Shown here: positions 32,436 to 45,417 of the stretch, in pieces
Layout of the letters: every line of letters starts with the position of its first letter
How positions within the stretch are numbered: the stretch's first letter is position 1
Origin: Leptodactylus fallax
Lineage: Eukaryota > Chordata > Amphibia > Anura > Leptodactylidae
Reading direction: 5' to 3'
Length of the DNA stretch: 64,000 bases
Assembly: GCA_947044405.1 (NCBI GenBank)
Contig: CAMRHE010000018.1
Location: 372,001-436,000, forward strand
Program-made: the position numbers and the translations under genes
The notes under the pieces: model-generated
What the model saw: the letters and a program-made list of their open reading frames with translations, nothing else
Told to the model about the DNA's origin: nothing
Databases searched by the model: none

Positions 32436-33463
32436 TACTTTTCCCACAAAATTATATGTCAATCTGCTCAGTATCTGCTCTATAACACAATCTAATTTCA
32501 GGATCTTTATGGTTTCTGTAGAGCAGTGCATTGTGGGAGCTCAGATAACTGGTACACAAGTTAAGCTGTTATTGCAGGTTTCTGACAGCAAAGTGTACAA
32601 GAACCGTTGTCAGTTTCCAAGGGAAACCAGCATAAATATTACAGATGTTATGCATACGAAGGTAGGAAGACATGAAAAATAACTTACTACAAAAACAGTT
32701 ATTCTGCCAGATTTGTGAGATGTTAAAAGCAAAATTATGCTCAACTGATATATTTAGAATAAACACACGCACCTGACAGCTGTTTTAGGCTGATAATGAA
32801 ATGCTTCATCATATCCTTAACATTAAACTGAAAATGAGAGAAAAACATATTTGGACAAAAAAGATGATGTAACACTGAATTCAGCTTTATTCACGCACAT
32901 GCATGGAAGTCAATAGAAAAATAAACTAGGCTACTGAAAGTGAAGAACAAAAACAAGTGTTAGTGATCTGTCATGCTGTATGAACTGTGACATGTATCAT
33001 CAGAAGAGGACTTCTGATGTGCAGCCTCCTGTGTTTAGTATAGTGTGAAGCTCAGATTTTCGCTAGGAAGGTATACTAGCTGCTTCAAGCAGTTTAATAA
33101 ATTGAATTGTAAAGTTTTCCTCTTTAAATAAGCATTTAAAAAATATCGATGTTATCCAAATTGTCTTTCACTCTGAAATCTCTGCTGAATTCAGTCTTGC
33201 TACAGCAGAATTGAAAAAACTGTCACACAGATTTCTGATGTTCTCTATGTCCAATATGGAACTGCTGACCCACCTGAATGAAAGAGTGATATAAAAGATT
33301 CTCTTCTATTTTCTGTGTGCTGAAATTAAGAGATGGGTTCTGCAGAGGAGGAACCACTAAAATGGAAAATATAAGTCATATAATGGCCAGAAATAGTTTA
33401 TTTCTTGTGTACACACACTGTACTATTGATTTATGCAAAGTCTGTAGAAAGTGTTGGAATACT
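32436..33463. other. No recognisable feature
   Basis: AT-rich. No repeat ends. Confidence 0.45.
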
Positions 33464-33645
33464 TTAAGGCCCTATTACATGAGCAAATGAATGGGTATAA
33501 GCGTTCACAAGGACACTTATTTGCACAATCATTGACCGATGTAAAAATGTCCTTGATCAGCTAATTGGTCAGGTGACCTTATTGCTTATAAGGATGTTAC
33601 TGTCTTCAACTTGAATCTGATAACATAGGAAAAGTTTCATTGATC
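33464..33645. repeat. Probable MITE fragment starting GGCCCTATTACATG
   Basis: Starts TTAAGGCCCTATTACATGAGC and contains CATTGACCGATGTAAAAATG. The motif resembles a dispersed anuran element. The right end is not defined. Confidence 0.4.
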
Positions 33646-33649
33646 CAGC

Positions 33650-33745
33650 ACCATTAAGTTAAAAATGTAATATCTTTATTTTACATAATTAAAAGCTTAT
33701 TGATACATGACAGCCTACATTTTTCGAACATCCCAATAGCCAGGA
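33650..33745 (-). mobile_element. Penelope-type end fragment, minus strand
   Basis: On the minus strand: GGGATGTTCGAAAAATGTAGG, GGCTGTCATGTATCAATAAG, then AATAAAGATATT. This looks like a worn hammerhead 3' half (CGAAA then GTAGG) plus a polyadenylation-like signal. Confidence 0.35.
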
Positions 33746-36439
33746 GTAAGAGGAACAGGGACTTGAAACATGTACAGTAGGCAGTTATGTACTGATGGCT
33801 TTCCAGGAGACTGCCATACATGTAATACAGTGGGCCAACCCCACTGAAATTGTCACTTATAAAGAACCTGTAACAGTATAATATGTTATACTATCACACA
33901 TTTTAGTTATCAACTTAGTGTTCAATGAGCAGCACAGGTTTATGGGCTGTTTATTATAGAATATAATGCAACTTTTCTTTACTGTTTAATTTCCTCTTTC
34001 ATCCTATACAGAATCTCTCTCACACCTCTTTGGTGATCTACCATCACCACACATTTGTGTAACTATGGGTAGTTCTATGACAAGATGCCTTCAGGATAAA
34101 ACTTGAAGTATTTTAAATGAGAGTTTACATTGTTACATGGTTCTTCAACGTCAATGGGTGTACCGAGAACTGTCAAATGTTGGGAAATCAAATTTACATT
34201 CTTGCTCTATTAAATCAACGCACTATGGGAAGAAGGAGAATATGCCTTCAAGGAACCTGTGTGAAAAGGGTGAAAGTCAGGGCCCTCTCTAGCAATGCAC
34301 TATATGGCAGAAAAGAGAAAATGCTTCACTGACTAGGAAAATACAGCATGTTTCTCTTCCTTGTTACAAACATTAATATGCCAACAAATGTAAATGCCTG
34401 AAATATTGCGCTGTTTTAAGCCCGTGACCTTGGTTTTTGGGATATAATATATAATATACTTTTATTTATTTTAAGGAGTAGATTTCAACATTCTATATGA
34501 ATAAACTGGTCTTAAAGATACGGAGATAAATAAGTTGACAAAGTATTCTAGAAATGAAGAAAATATTTTCTCTTGAATAACATTTTCTTACAATTTGCTA
34601 TTTTGTGCTGGTTAATTTTATCTCATATCTTTGTAGTAGTCCAAGATTTGATGTTATTATACAAAGCAACAAATTGCATAGAAATAGATTAAAATTCACT
34701 GTTTGAGCATGTGATGCAGATTAACACTTAGAATCCAAAGTGAAATTCACGTTAAATTCAAAATAAATTTACTTTCCAGGCGAGTAACTCGTGTTTCCCC
34801 AGCCGAATTCACATCCGGTAAAAAAAAATAAAAAATTGTAGTTTGTGTCCATACCACACTGCCGCAAAAATAACGAAGATGTTCATTATTCTCATGGAAT
34901 AAACATTGTAAAGCTGAGGGGTCTAATGTGGATGCATGGCATATCCATAGTGGAAATCCAAGTGCCAACTTTGAATATCTGCCATAGATCCTCTACTAAA
35001 ATTGCATGCCTCATTTTCCATAAAAGCACATTCTTGAAATTTTTAAGGTATAATGTGGGGAAATGAAAAGCTTATTTCGAATGAGCTTATTTACTATATA
35101 TCTGCAGGTCCCCATTGACCCAATTAAGTTTGCTGCCCTGCGTTTTGGTAAAGTGCCTGACTCCATTCTAACTGCAACTTATACTGTACATGGAGTAGAG
35201 AGGAGATGGTCATGTGACAGAGTCAGAGCAGCAGCAGAGGAATGAGACTTCTGACCCCCCCTCTGCAAACCTAAGAATGGTGACAATGGAGGACCGGCAT
35301 ATATATTATTAAGTTAGCTTATTCAGGGAATGCACTGAGAATGACAAATGACAATGACAAACAAGGGACTCAAAGCACAAGGAGCCATGTGGAGTAGGGG
35401 CCTTAGTGTCTGCTGTACAGACACTACTCACAAGGGTCAGTTATTTTACAAGATACCTATCAGTATATGTTGAGAAACACAAAACACACAATTTTAACAC
35501 TTTTAACATAGCAGTAACAAATTATCTTGCTGCTTGCCCCAGGAGTAGCTTAGAAACTCAATGAAAAGTTTGCCATCATTTGTCTAAATACAGCCACTAG
35601 CTAAAAATAAACTTTCCCTTTAAGAAATGCTATTTCAGGGCTTTTTACTCTTGTATTAGCTTATGGTGGCACTTTAAAAGAAAGGGTTCTCGTGAAAAGG
35701 ATTACATATGCTTACAGAAAGAGAAAAAAAAAAAACAGTGTAGATAATAGTTAATAGTTTTACATATTGTGCATAAAAGTGGATGAGACTACCTGGCCTC
35801 TGAAATAACTCGGCAAGCTATATTGGCAGTATGTGGATACTTGAACAGAATGTGATATACCAGTGTGAAATCGGATGTAGGACCAATGGACATGTCTAAT
35901 TCTGTCCAAACTCATTAGGTTGAAATTGATTGAACTGGCTGATTTGGTCAATTGTTGTATGAAAATATTAGGTGATCAATAATTTATGATGATACCCAAC
36001 AGATATGTTAGGTGTTTGAACTCAGATTCCTTTTTAGTCTATTTGTTGCTTGTGATAACATGTGTGTGTAGCGCCTGCTGAGCACAATTGATCGTTCACT
36101 AAATCGTTGATGACTTTAGGGCTAGCTCAGTCTGGAGGTGCTTTAGTATGAATGATCCAATATATCACTCAGTTTGCGTTCTTCATATTTTTTAGAATTT
36201 TTAGCGGACATAGTGATTTTGTTTGTATGCATGTTTGCATTGATTTAGAGTACTTTGTTCCATTTGTAGTCTACATTCGTTATGTAGAATATGTAGGGGG
36301 CAGATTCATTTTATGTAGTCCTTTTTTAGTACACTGTTTTAATCACTTATTCTGTCAATATCTCAGAGAAGGAAAACGGGTCTGCTTGGAGGTGCTGCCA
36401 AAGACAAACAAGTCTTTTGTCCTTGATAAAACTTAAATT
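33746..36439. other. No recognisable gene or delimited repeat
   Basis: About 2.7 kb of AT-rich sequence. A lone TTTCCCTTTAA at 35610-35622 may be a T2-type MITE end. No convincing coding. Confidence 0.4.
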
Positions 36440-36530
36440 TCTTATTACAGGTTATTTAATGTACTAAATTTTGACCTGTTTCAGAAAAGGACCAGTCCCT
36501 TTTTCAAGGGCAAGCAGCACTATCCAGTCG
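36440..36530 (-). mobile_element. Penelope-type end fragment with hammerhead-like motif, minus strand
   Basis: On the minus strand: CTTGAAAAAGGGACTGGTCC, TTTTCTGAAACAGGTC, then AAAATTTAGT. The order (loose CUGA box, GC stem, GAAAC, GGTC) follows hammerhead-bearing Penelope ends, but the first box is badly mutated. Confidence 0.4.
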
Positions 36531-37309
36531 GTCAATCATTTACTCTGGATACTATAAGTACATACATATAGTTATACCATTACAAACAGTGGCTAATGCT
36601 ATGCCAAGGAGACAAGCTGCTGCTGTCATTTACTGTAGGTTTAGATCTAGTGAGGTCGCCTAATCCGTCATTCCTGAGATATATTCATTCCATTCTTACA
36701 ATTCCTTGAGGTGAACCTACACTTTAATGAAATACTTTTTGACTATACGTTGGCCCTGAATATATATAATTCACTAACTTGCAAATTGTCACCAATTATG
36801 TTGAAACCATGTTCAGAGAGAAACGTCTTAAGTATGATCATATTACAATCTCTGAATACATCATTATTCCATTAACAAAAGATGGTACATTACATGCGTA
36901 GAAGGCACAGCATTTCTCACTACTGAGAATTTTCCTTTCAACCCCCATCTATTTTTACTTGCTTTTTAGATGATTTTTCTTGCTTCTATCTAATATTGTT
37001 ACACATATTTCAATATACATAACTCAATCCTTTTTGGATTGACGAGACATGAAAAATGCGAAATAGATGTAATGTTGAATCCAATGAACTTAAATGTATT
37101 TTGCAGCATCTGTTCTCACTGATAAATTGCATCTATCATTTCATCCATGTGGCAAAACATATAATTATGTCTATAAAAAATAAATTTGTTGCCTTTATGA
37201 GTCCAGCTAATTATTTTTTCAGGTTTGTTTTTTTTTATGAGGCATTGTACTGTTATAACAATGAGTAGGGTCCCTCCTTCTTCATAAAATCAGTGAAATA
37301 CTGTACTAA
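36531..37309. other. No recognisable feature
   Basis: AT-rich gap. Confidence 0.4.
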
Positions 37310-37543
37310 GGCTCTATTCACATTTGGGTAATTGTTTCCTTTATAAATCGAAGCTGCAATGCAGTGCTGAATCCATCACACAACAGACACCATCAGCGCC
37401 CAATAGATCCCTCTCTTACAATGGGGTGTGACAGGTTCTGTTGAAATGACAGCTCTTTCAGCAGGATATATAGTGCTACATGCACAATGGAATCAGTGAC
37501 AGAAGCTCTTAATGTAGCCATTGGCATATTTGTGAACATAGCC
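37310..37543. mobile_element. Harbinger-like MITE, family C type
   Basis: GGCTCTATTCACATTTG on the left is the inverse of CATATTTGTGAACATAGCC on the right. The flanks are TAA and TTA, a near-matching TWA duplication. No coding. Confidence 0.62.
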
Positions 37544-40500
37544 TTATATATCTGTTAAAAAAAAAACACCATCAAGTCACAAAGATTTTTCTACAGATGT
37601 CACTGAAAGATTTTTCTACAGAAGTAACAGATGTGTTCTTAAACTTGGTGCATCATGACAACTCACTTTATTACCTAGTAGATTTCCCTGCTGTGTAATG
37701 GAAAACCACAAGTAGCAAATCATTATATTTCTCTGTGTTATGGCAAACACAGATTTGCTACTGTACCTCCATCTATATGTAAACCTTTTTCATAAATGTA
37801 ATGTTAGGATGGTGATATGCCAAGTGTTCTTGTGTCTGTTTTAGTAAAAATTTATATTCTTCAGAATAACAATGCTCAAGAACCTATTCTCATAGCCCTG
37901 TGCTGTGCTGGTCCTCTGTTATTTCTCCTAAAAATGTATGAATAAATTAACAAGTGGGTGTTAACATTTGTCCCGACCTTCAGCACTGACTGAACAGTAT
38001 CAAACTGTGTATGGACACCTTGACTCATTGACCAAGAGAAATTATAATATCCAGTACAAAAAATATTTATGCATTTCCATGAGAATAACAGAACAATAAA
38101 AGAGTTCTAAGAAAAGGCTATCCCGAATTATTTCATTGCGAATATAAATGTTTACTAAAACAGACCGGTCAGGAGATCGGACAGATCCTCTTTACAGCCT
38201 AATGTACTGCATCTAGCATTAAATCAATAAAGCAGCATGCAGCTAGGTACTTTGTATTCAGCTCACTACCTTAGGCAGGTATTCTGCCTATGGCCCATGA
38301 TAGGATTAATTCAATGAATTACTAAAGAAAGAAATTGTCAATCTAGGCTTTCGTACCATATTACAGCATATTTCATAGCATTGATCCATCTCTAGAGATT
38401 TCCAAACTCCTACTGCTGCCCTCCCTCCTAGACAAAAAATATATGGCAGTCTGTAGTCATGAGCCCATTCATAAACTGCCAATAGGTACTTGGTGTCTCC
38501 AGAGAGTAGGCCATAGGCAGGAGCTAGCGAGCGTGCTTATATCATTCTGCTACCTAAACGGAGCACACAAGGTAATGAGAACTTATTAAGAGAACTGCTG
38601 TTCAAGCAATTCCCTATACACCGGCAAAATAAGAGCTCCAAAGTTATAATAAGGTCTCAGCTTTAAAGAGAAACTATTAACCCTTCTTAATGAAAGAAGC
38701 AGAAGGATGGTCATTTACCAGTGAATGCCTAATTCACACACAGCAGATTTATAGATAACGGCTAATGCTCAGATCAAACAACTCTGAAAACAGCAATTAA
38801 AACTTTAGTCAAATGTTCTAAAATCTTGGCAGAAAAAAAAAAAATCCCTCTCTCTCTTTATACATTTTGGGATGTTTGTAAAATGGTAAAAACTAATTCT
38901 CCTAGATTATTTTATTTGACTTGCATTTTTTACATTATTCTATTTCATGTTTATAGCTCTGTTACACAATTTGGTTGATATTGTATTGTTTTTCATTGCA
39001 TCAACTGTCTCTGAGCTAGTTTATAGAAGACCTGTCAATTTTATTAAAAAATAGCATTTCCCATAATATAACCATTCCTTAAACTATCTGACATTGTTCA
39101 ATCAATGTTGTCAATTCATTCATAAATTTACAGGATGAATAACAGATAAACAGAACAAGAGTTATAGCTAAAGACAGTCATTTCTAAGGAGTGCATGTAT
39201 TCTCTAAAACAGATTTGTGGATGGATTCCCCAACACTCCAATTTTGTGAGGGTTTGTTTAAGCTATACAAGGTAGTCATTGAAGTAGGTTAAAATTGTGC
39301 TATTGCCAATGCTGTAATCCATGTCAAGTGCCTGTTTCTGCAAAACACTGCAGAACTTTTAATACTATACACTTGCCAGGACCTTAGAATGTAAGAATTA
39401 TGTCACCACAGGTCCTAAAAGCTGTACCAACTGTTACTGATAACACTGGAGAAGGTAATGGGGGCATGGTGACCTGACTGTGAGAGAAGGGCTAACTAAA
39501 CTAAGGGCAGCATGTGAGAGAGAGGGGGGTCATTGGAAGAAGATTCAGCGAGATGTAGAGGGGCCATTTTTACAGAAGGGCTAGGACAGAAGATCAGGAG
39601 ACAGGGCTCTGATGAATCTGAGATCACATGGTAGCTCGTAATAGTATTTGAAGGCAGAAAAAGCAGACCTCCTTACTACACAGCAATCCATGGTAGAAAA
39701 AAAAGTCACACAGTGATCATGTGTCTTACTGAAGGTGGTGAAATCAGGATAAGGAAAGACACTAGAGTAGACACCTATTACTACTGAGGAGATGGTCGTT
39801 CATTTCAATTAAAGGGACTCATTATATTGTCTGAAGTTATATCTTTAACTAGTAGTAACTAGTCAGCCAATCAGTTAACTCTAATAACTTTGCAAGTGGT
39901 CTTTGTGTAGTGTCAGATTTATTCAAACAGGCAAGTTGCTGTTGACAGAGACCATAATCTACTGTAACTACAAGTCATCACCTTAAGACGCCCTACAGCC
40001 TGGGTCATTAAATAACATCTAAACATTGACATAAACTGACTACAAGGCTATATAATGGTTCAGATTCACATGCAAGTCTGCATGATAATTTAATGTAGAT
40101 TTAGATAATCTCATATGTAATTGCATATTTGTAATCTTTGGTAGGTTAATTACAGTTATGATACTGACCAATGAATCTGCATTACTGATTATATATCCAG
40201 CGTTAGGGCCCGATAAAATGGCAGAAAATGACTCTGGCCTCAGATTCCTCTTTGGCTTTCTGTTATGGCATTCACTTGACATAAAAGGGACTGACTGATC
40301 GGTTGAGTTTCTTGCACCATGGAATCCATGGCAAGATCAAGCAGGATGCCTCCCATTGTATTCAGCCACCCAGTCTACATTTACAAGTGGCTGACACTTC
40401 ACCACTCCACCATCTGTTGCCTTAGATGGTAAATGCCATACTACTATTATCACGTCTTCCTTTTCTCAGTGGTGATGCCATTACTATGGTACGTGACCAT

Positions 40501-41343
40501 AGTGGCTGCTGACTACAGTGATCATGTCATGGGCGCTTTTAGACAAAGACTGAGTGACCACAGGAGTTTCTAATGTTTGCTGCTGTTTTAGCTTTTTTAT
40601 AAATATTCAGTACATATACAGTATGTTACAGAGTTAAATATTATCTGTGGCCTCAGAACTTTGCATTGTTATGTGGCTTTACAAGGTTCTCAGGATGGGC
40701 TGTATATGAAGCAGATGTGAAAGGTCTGATCAGAGATTATACTGGATGTATCCACCAGACAAACCTTTTAAGTGCAGTTATAATTATGTGGAGTTAGAAT
40801 ATTTCTGACTATTTTTTTGAACTTTCCAAATTAAAATTATATCAGCATGTAGTTGTGATGACAGACAAGTCACTTTACATTTGTTAGCTGCTTCCATCTC
40901 TCTGCCGTACTACAATATCTTGCACCTTTCTTCATGCACTACAGCGAAGGGTTACAAAGCGCTATGGTATGATCAGGAAGCGCTTCATTTATGCTAATTA
41001 AGCCTATTGTTCCTAAACCTGTAAAAATGACTTCCAGGCAATAGAGGTTTTCAACATGAAATAATTTGTGCAAAGAAAAGAAAGGAACTGGGTTTAGTTT
41101 TTTACTTTAGTAGCTTTTGTTTTTATAATGAACAATGAACAAAAACTAAATGAGGGATGGCACTGTGTCTTATCATCCTGCTATATCATCAGTATATCAT
41201 CACTTTGGTGATAGTCCCTGCAGAAATCGTCTTTTTTCCAAAATGCAGTGTTCATCTATTTAAGTAATATCTTCAGCATGTGCATTTTCTGACGATGACA
41301 ATGTATAAATGCATCAGTCACACTCTTATCCTTACGTACTGTT
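37544..41343. other. Long stretch without recognisable gene or delimited repeat
   Basis: 3.8 kb of AT-rich sequence. Small local items: a tandem duplication of AAAGATTTTTCTACAGA (37583-37623) and a T2-like end TTAAAGGGACTCATTAT at 39810-39826. No exon-like coding was seen. Confidence 0.4.
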
Positions 41344-41586
41344 AAGCTGGGTTCACATCTGCGCTTGCTCACCGTTCAGACATTCCATCCCCCACTCCGC
41401 TTGAAAAATGTGGAGAGAAAAGTAGAAAAGTCCTGCAAGCATTTTTTGGACGGAAACCCGGCTTACCCCATTATAGTCTATGGGGTCCACGGGTAACCAC
41501 TTTTTAAGTGGACTAGGTTTCCATTTTTCAGGTCCCCAAGAGGACCCGAAGAACGGAAACGCAAGTACAGGTGTGAACCTAGCTTA
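41344..41586. mobile_element. MITE family C (C2)
   Basis: GCTGGGTTCACATCTGCGC on the left and the inverse of CAGGTGTGAACCTAGC on the right, inside TTAA. The core has ATTATAGTCTATGGGGTCC and an inner GGTAACCACTTTTTAAGTGG hairpin. Confidence 0.75.
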
Positions 41587-41840
41587 AGATATGATACAGC
41601 ATGTTAGTACCTACAGGGGATGGTTAGCTTATTTTTGCTAGTGTTTGCAGCATGGCTACTTTTAGCTCAGCTCCACTGGGGCAGAATGGTTATCTATTTT
41701 CTGTAGAACATACAGGGAGTCTAAGGTAGTCTGAATCAATCCTCCTCCATCATATATTGGTTCATCTCCTCATTCACAACATATAGAGGTGTCAGGGGAC
41801 ATGGCTGTTGGTGAACAATTCTAATTTGCAGCCATTGAAC
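41587..41840. other. No recognisable feature
   Basis: Short gap between MITEs. Confidence 0.4.
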
Positions 41841-42079
41841 TTAAAGGGGTTTTCCAGGCTTAACATATTTATATTCATGTAAATAGGAGCTGATCTGCAG
41901 TAACCTGGTCTGGCTATTACACAGAGAACAGAGCTGTCTGCTTCCTGCTCCATTGTCTGTGTCAGCTGTGGAGAATAGCTGATTGGTGGTGGCGCCTTGT
42001 GTCAGACCCCAACGATCTGATAATGATGACCTATCCTTAGGATCGGTCATCAATATTTTTAGTATGAAAAACTCCTTTA
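41841..42079. mobile_element. T2-type MITE family D (D2)
   Basis: TTAAAGGGGTTTTCCAGGC on the left; the right arm has GATGACCTATCCTTAGG, ATCGGTCATCAATATT and AAAAACTCCTTTA. It ends in the TTA that serves MITE A5. Confidence 0.8.
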
Positions 42080-42288
42080 GGCTAAGGCCCCACATTGCAG
42101 AAACACAACATTTTTGTTGCAGATTTTGTTGCCTTTTTGAGCCAAAGTCAGGAGTGGCTTGATAAGGCATGAAAAATATAAAATGAAGCACCTAGAGTTT
42201 CCCTTCTGTTAAATCCAGAAGGCTCAAAAAACCGCAGCAAAATCTGCAACAAAAAACCGCTGTGTTTCCACAACGTGGGCCCTTAGCC
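42080..42288. mobile_element. PIF/Harbinger-type MITE (copy A5)
   Basis: Exact TTA duplication (42077-42079, 42289-42291). Left GGCTAAGGCCCCACATTGC, right inverse of CAACGTGGGCCCTTAGCC. Arms TTGTTGCAGATTTTGTTGC and AGCAAAATCTGCAACAA pair. Confidence 0.87.
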
Positions 42289-42529
42289 TTAAAAGAGAAT
42301 TCCCATTTTGTAATTTATAGATATATAAATAGGCTGCAAGTAAGACAGGGATACATTGAATTATATGGGACAGTTAAGCATGCAATCTCGACAGCCTTCG
42401 GAATTCCCATACAACTGAATGTGGAAACCTACATCACACACACACACACACACACACCTCTATAAATATTAATATCAGGATAACCCGTTTAATATTTCTT
42501 ATGGATCATGGAGGATGGTGTACACACCT
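42289..42529. repeat. Gap with (CA)n microsatellite
   Basis: About 12 CA units at 42434-42458. Nothing else recognised. Confidence 0.7.
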
Positions 42530-42716
42530 TTTCCATAGGGGCATAGGTACAGGGGGTGCAGAGGTAACAATTGCTACCAGGCCCTGGAGTCTCAGTGCAC
42601 ACAAAGGCCCCTCTCTACAACATAAGACACCACTATTATACATAGCACATGATAACTGGGGGCCCTGTTGCATATATTACATTGGGGCCCAGGAGCTTCA
42701 AGTTACGCCTCTGTTT
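42530..42716. repeat. Dispersed repeat J, better copy
   Basis: From CATAGGGGCATAGGTACAGG to GGGGCCCAGGAGCTTCAAG and GTTACGCCTCTG. It resembles small repeats with CAGAGGCGTAAC ends common in anuran and fish DNA, and is shared with 9585-9690. Confidence 0.5.
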
Positions 42717-43191
42717 TCTGTCTTTATACTACACCTTCTTTTTTAATATAACACTGTATCTAAGGAATTAATGGTAAACTGGGAATACTTCACCATCATG
42801 CAGTCCTCATTCATAATAGTCAGACTAAAGATTAATTACAGACAAACTGATGATTTTATTAAAGTCTGTTGCATATAATTATATTGTGAAACATCTGCTG
42901 GAGGTCAGCTGGCTGTCATTTAATACCAGATAATGATGTTGTGCTGTGAGAGAGATAATATAGGCTAAATAATTGATTTCATATTGACAGGCTCATTACC
43001 CTTCCTATTAATGTTTAAGCAATCACCTTTACAGACATTACTCCAAGAATATCTGTGGAATAACTACTTATTTTTAACACTTGCCATAGAGAAAGATCTC
43101 TGGGTTGTGCTAAAGTTTCTATAAAGTATCTTGGGGGTCACAGGGGAGAAACACATCAACACACTCTGATATGTTTTTTTTCTTCTTTATA
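42717..43191. other. No recognisable feature
   Basis: AT-rich gap. Confidence 0.4.
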
Positions 43192-43571
43192 TACAAGTGC
43201 ATCTCAATAAATTAGAATATCTTTGAAATGTTTATTTAATTCAGTAATTAAATTAAAAAAGTGACCTCCTATATTTTCTAGATTCTCTACACACAGAGTG
43301 TTCTATTTCAAGTGTTTTATTTCTGTAAATGCTGATTATGGATTACAGGTAATGAAAACCCAAATCTAAGAATATTAGAATATTGTAAAAAAGTTCAGTA
43401 TTGTAAATTCAGTGTGTCACCTGCCAAGGTTTCCTAAGCCTTTAAATGGTCCCTCAGTCTGGTTCAGTAGGACACACAATCATGGAAGACGCTGATTATG
43501 AATTGTATTACTGAATCACTGAAATGAATGAACGTTTCAAAAATATTCTAATTTATTGAGATGCACGTGTA
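43192..43571. mobile_element. Non-autonomous Tc1-type element
   Basis: TA ends with TIRs of about 36 bp. Left: CAAGTGCATCTCAATAAATT then AGAATATCTTTGAAA. Right: the inverse of TTTCAAAAATATTCTAATTT and ATTGAGATGCACGTG. Inside are further copies of the AATATTAGAATATT motif and CAAGTGTTTTATTTCTG. 380 bp with no transposase. The terminus is a widespread vertebrate Tc1 type. Confidence 0.88.
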
Positions 43572-43775
43572 CATTTACATAAAATGGTATTTGTAGTAAT
43601 ATATGAAAAGTAGTTGCACTTTAGATTTGTTTAAAGATTTACTCAAACATATCCCGACTAGAGCTTTGTGGAAAATCATCAATTCAACAGTCAGGTTTCA
43701 GAACTTACAGTAGGAAAACACTGTGGCATTGTTACCTTCCCATTCATTTTCATTGCACTGAAGTGGACACTAGAG
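43572..43775. other. No recognisable feature
   Basis: Short AT-rich gap. Confidence 0.4.
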
Positions 43776-44039
43776 CAGTGGTTCTCAAAGCATCTCCCTT
43801 TGGGTCGTATAAAGAGTTGACGGGGGAGCTGGTCACGAGGTTTTAACTGGCTTGCATTCATTACTCAGCTGCAAGCTTCTTTTCACTAGAATGTGGGCTG
43901 AATAACACTGTGGTCTTAATATGCTCCACCAGCAGCCTCCATGGTGTACGCGCCAGTTTTACTTGCCATGTGACATCAATTACAAACAAAACTGTTACCC
44001 AACAGGGGGTTGAGTCTTCAAAATATTTGGGAACCACAG
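43776..44039. mobile_element. hAT-type non-autonomous element
   Basis: Left end CAGTGGTTCTCAAAGC, right end inverse of TTGGGAACCACAG: the classic hAT-type terminus. The core includes a diverged GGGTCGTATAAAG ... GGGGTTGAGTC part. The 8-bp flanks do not match, so the copy is old. Confidence 0.65.
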
Positions 44040-44849
44040 TAAATGCCGTGAAAGTCAGTCTGTGGTCGTGAATACTGTGTGAGTATTTATGTATGCCTGC
44101 CTCTCCACTACATACCGTTCCTTAATGGTTACATGACAGTATTTTGCAGGGAGACAGGGGCTTCTGGCATCATAGATAATGATAATGCTAGGAGTCTGTA
44201 TCCCAGCATAGTGGCATAGTGTTCAGGACGGTAAATCTGGCGCACACACACATGCTAAGTTTTACAGCCAAGACTCTTGTGATAGTGGCCTAAGGTATTA
44301 AAAATAAATAAATAAATAAATAAATTGTTTTAAAACTAGTACATTTTGCAGGAACTGGGGCTTCTCTGTAGACTGTAATGCCGTGGACATGGTTTCCTCA
44401 TGTGATGTGGAAATATGGAGTGCGTTCACATGTGGCAAAATTGTTGTAAGTAATTAAACACAGAGCAAAAAACATTGGAGATTTATGAAAAATGTAACAT
44501 TTTTACAGAGCTCTTGAAAATAAAAAAAAGTTAGGCCATATTCTTTGAGACAATTTTGTAAATCTGCCCCAATGTTTATATATGCCTGCACAGTAGGTAC
44601 ATGGAGGCTTATTGGTAGAAAAAAAGTTTTTTTTAACAAGTATTTTTTTTCTTCCTTTTGGTTCCCCAGTGAAGGGTTTAAGCAACAGACACTCAATTTT
44701 AAACTATTTCATTTTTTTGCCGCAATATATAGTTGCTCACTCACAATGAAACAGTAACAGCTCCTTCACACACACTATTTTTTTCAGTAAAAAATACACT
44801 ATCAGTTTCAAACTTTTTTTCATTGCAATTTTGAATAAGAGCTTCAAGT
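44040..44849. other. No gene; (AAAT)n microsatellite inside
   Basis: (AAAT)n at 44300-44325. Short frames at 44454-44757 on both strands have no recognisable product. Confidence 0.5.
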
Positions 44850-45092
44850 CCAGGGCCCCATGTGGCATAAACGCTGCAGTTTTACAGTCCCCTGCAAAGC
44901 GTAACCCATCCATACATTGCGGGAAAAATACGCGCAGCAGACACTCTGTGATTTCTTATGGAAACGCCGGCGGGTTCCCTATAGGTATAATTGAAGCAGA
45001 AAATCGCTGCGGGAAAAAAAACGTGATGTGTTGTCGCCATATTTTTTCCCGCAGCACCTTTTTGCTGCGGCCCGCTATGTGGGGCCATAGCC
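44850..45092. mobile_element. PIF/Harbinger-type MITE (copy B3)
   Basis: Right end CGCTATGTGGGGCCATAGCC followed by TAA. The left end has GGGCCCCATGTGGCATAAAC. The body has ACCCATCCATACATTGCGGG, GGAAACGCCGGCG and TATAGGTATAATTGAAGC, colinear with B2 and B4. Confidence 0.78.
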
Positions 45093-45272
45093 TAAAGCAG
45101 TTTTCTGGCCCCATGATGTTTAATACTGATGACCTATCACAGGATAGTTCATCAGTATTTGATCAATGAGGGTCCACCATCTGGACCCTTCACAGATAAG
45201 GTGATTGATCTACCTCTGAGCACTGGAAGCAGCTCTGCTCCAATTCAAGTAAAAGGCTTGAATGAGAGTATA
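45093..45272. mobile_element. T2-type MITE family D fragment (D3)
   Basis: TAAAGCAGTTTTCTGGCCCC, then ACTGATGACCTATCACAGG and a TTCATCAGTATTTGATCAATG part. This is a D-type arm whose end shares TAA with MITE B3. Confidence 0.6.
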
Positions 45273-45417
45273 GCCCAAATCAGGAGAAAAAAAAAATCCA
45301 CAAACCGCAACAAACATGGTACAAACAAAACTTTGTAAACTTAATTATAATTGTAAACCTTAAAAACACTATTCAAAAAGCAGTTTAAAATGCTGCAAAA
45401 ATGTGTGTGTGAATTGA
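45273..45417. repeat. AT-rich stretch ending in a MITE-like GTGTGAATTGAGCC
   Basis: The terminal GTGTGTGAATTGAGCC resembles the right end of the C/K MITE types. The other end is not visible. Confidence 0.35.

Noticed and set aside
36116..36136. GGCTAGCTCAGTCTGGAGG resembling a tRNA A box
   Set aside because: No B box (GTTCGANTCC) at the right distance and no cloverleaf arms.
41841..42191. 116-residue minus-strand frame
   Set aside because: Spans the junction of two MITEs (D2 and A5), so it is not a gene.
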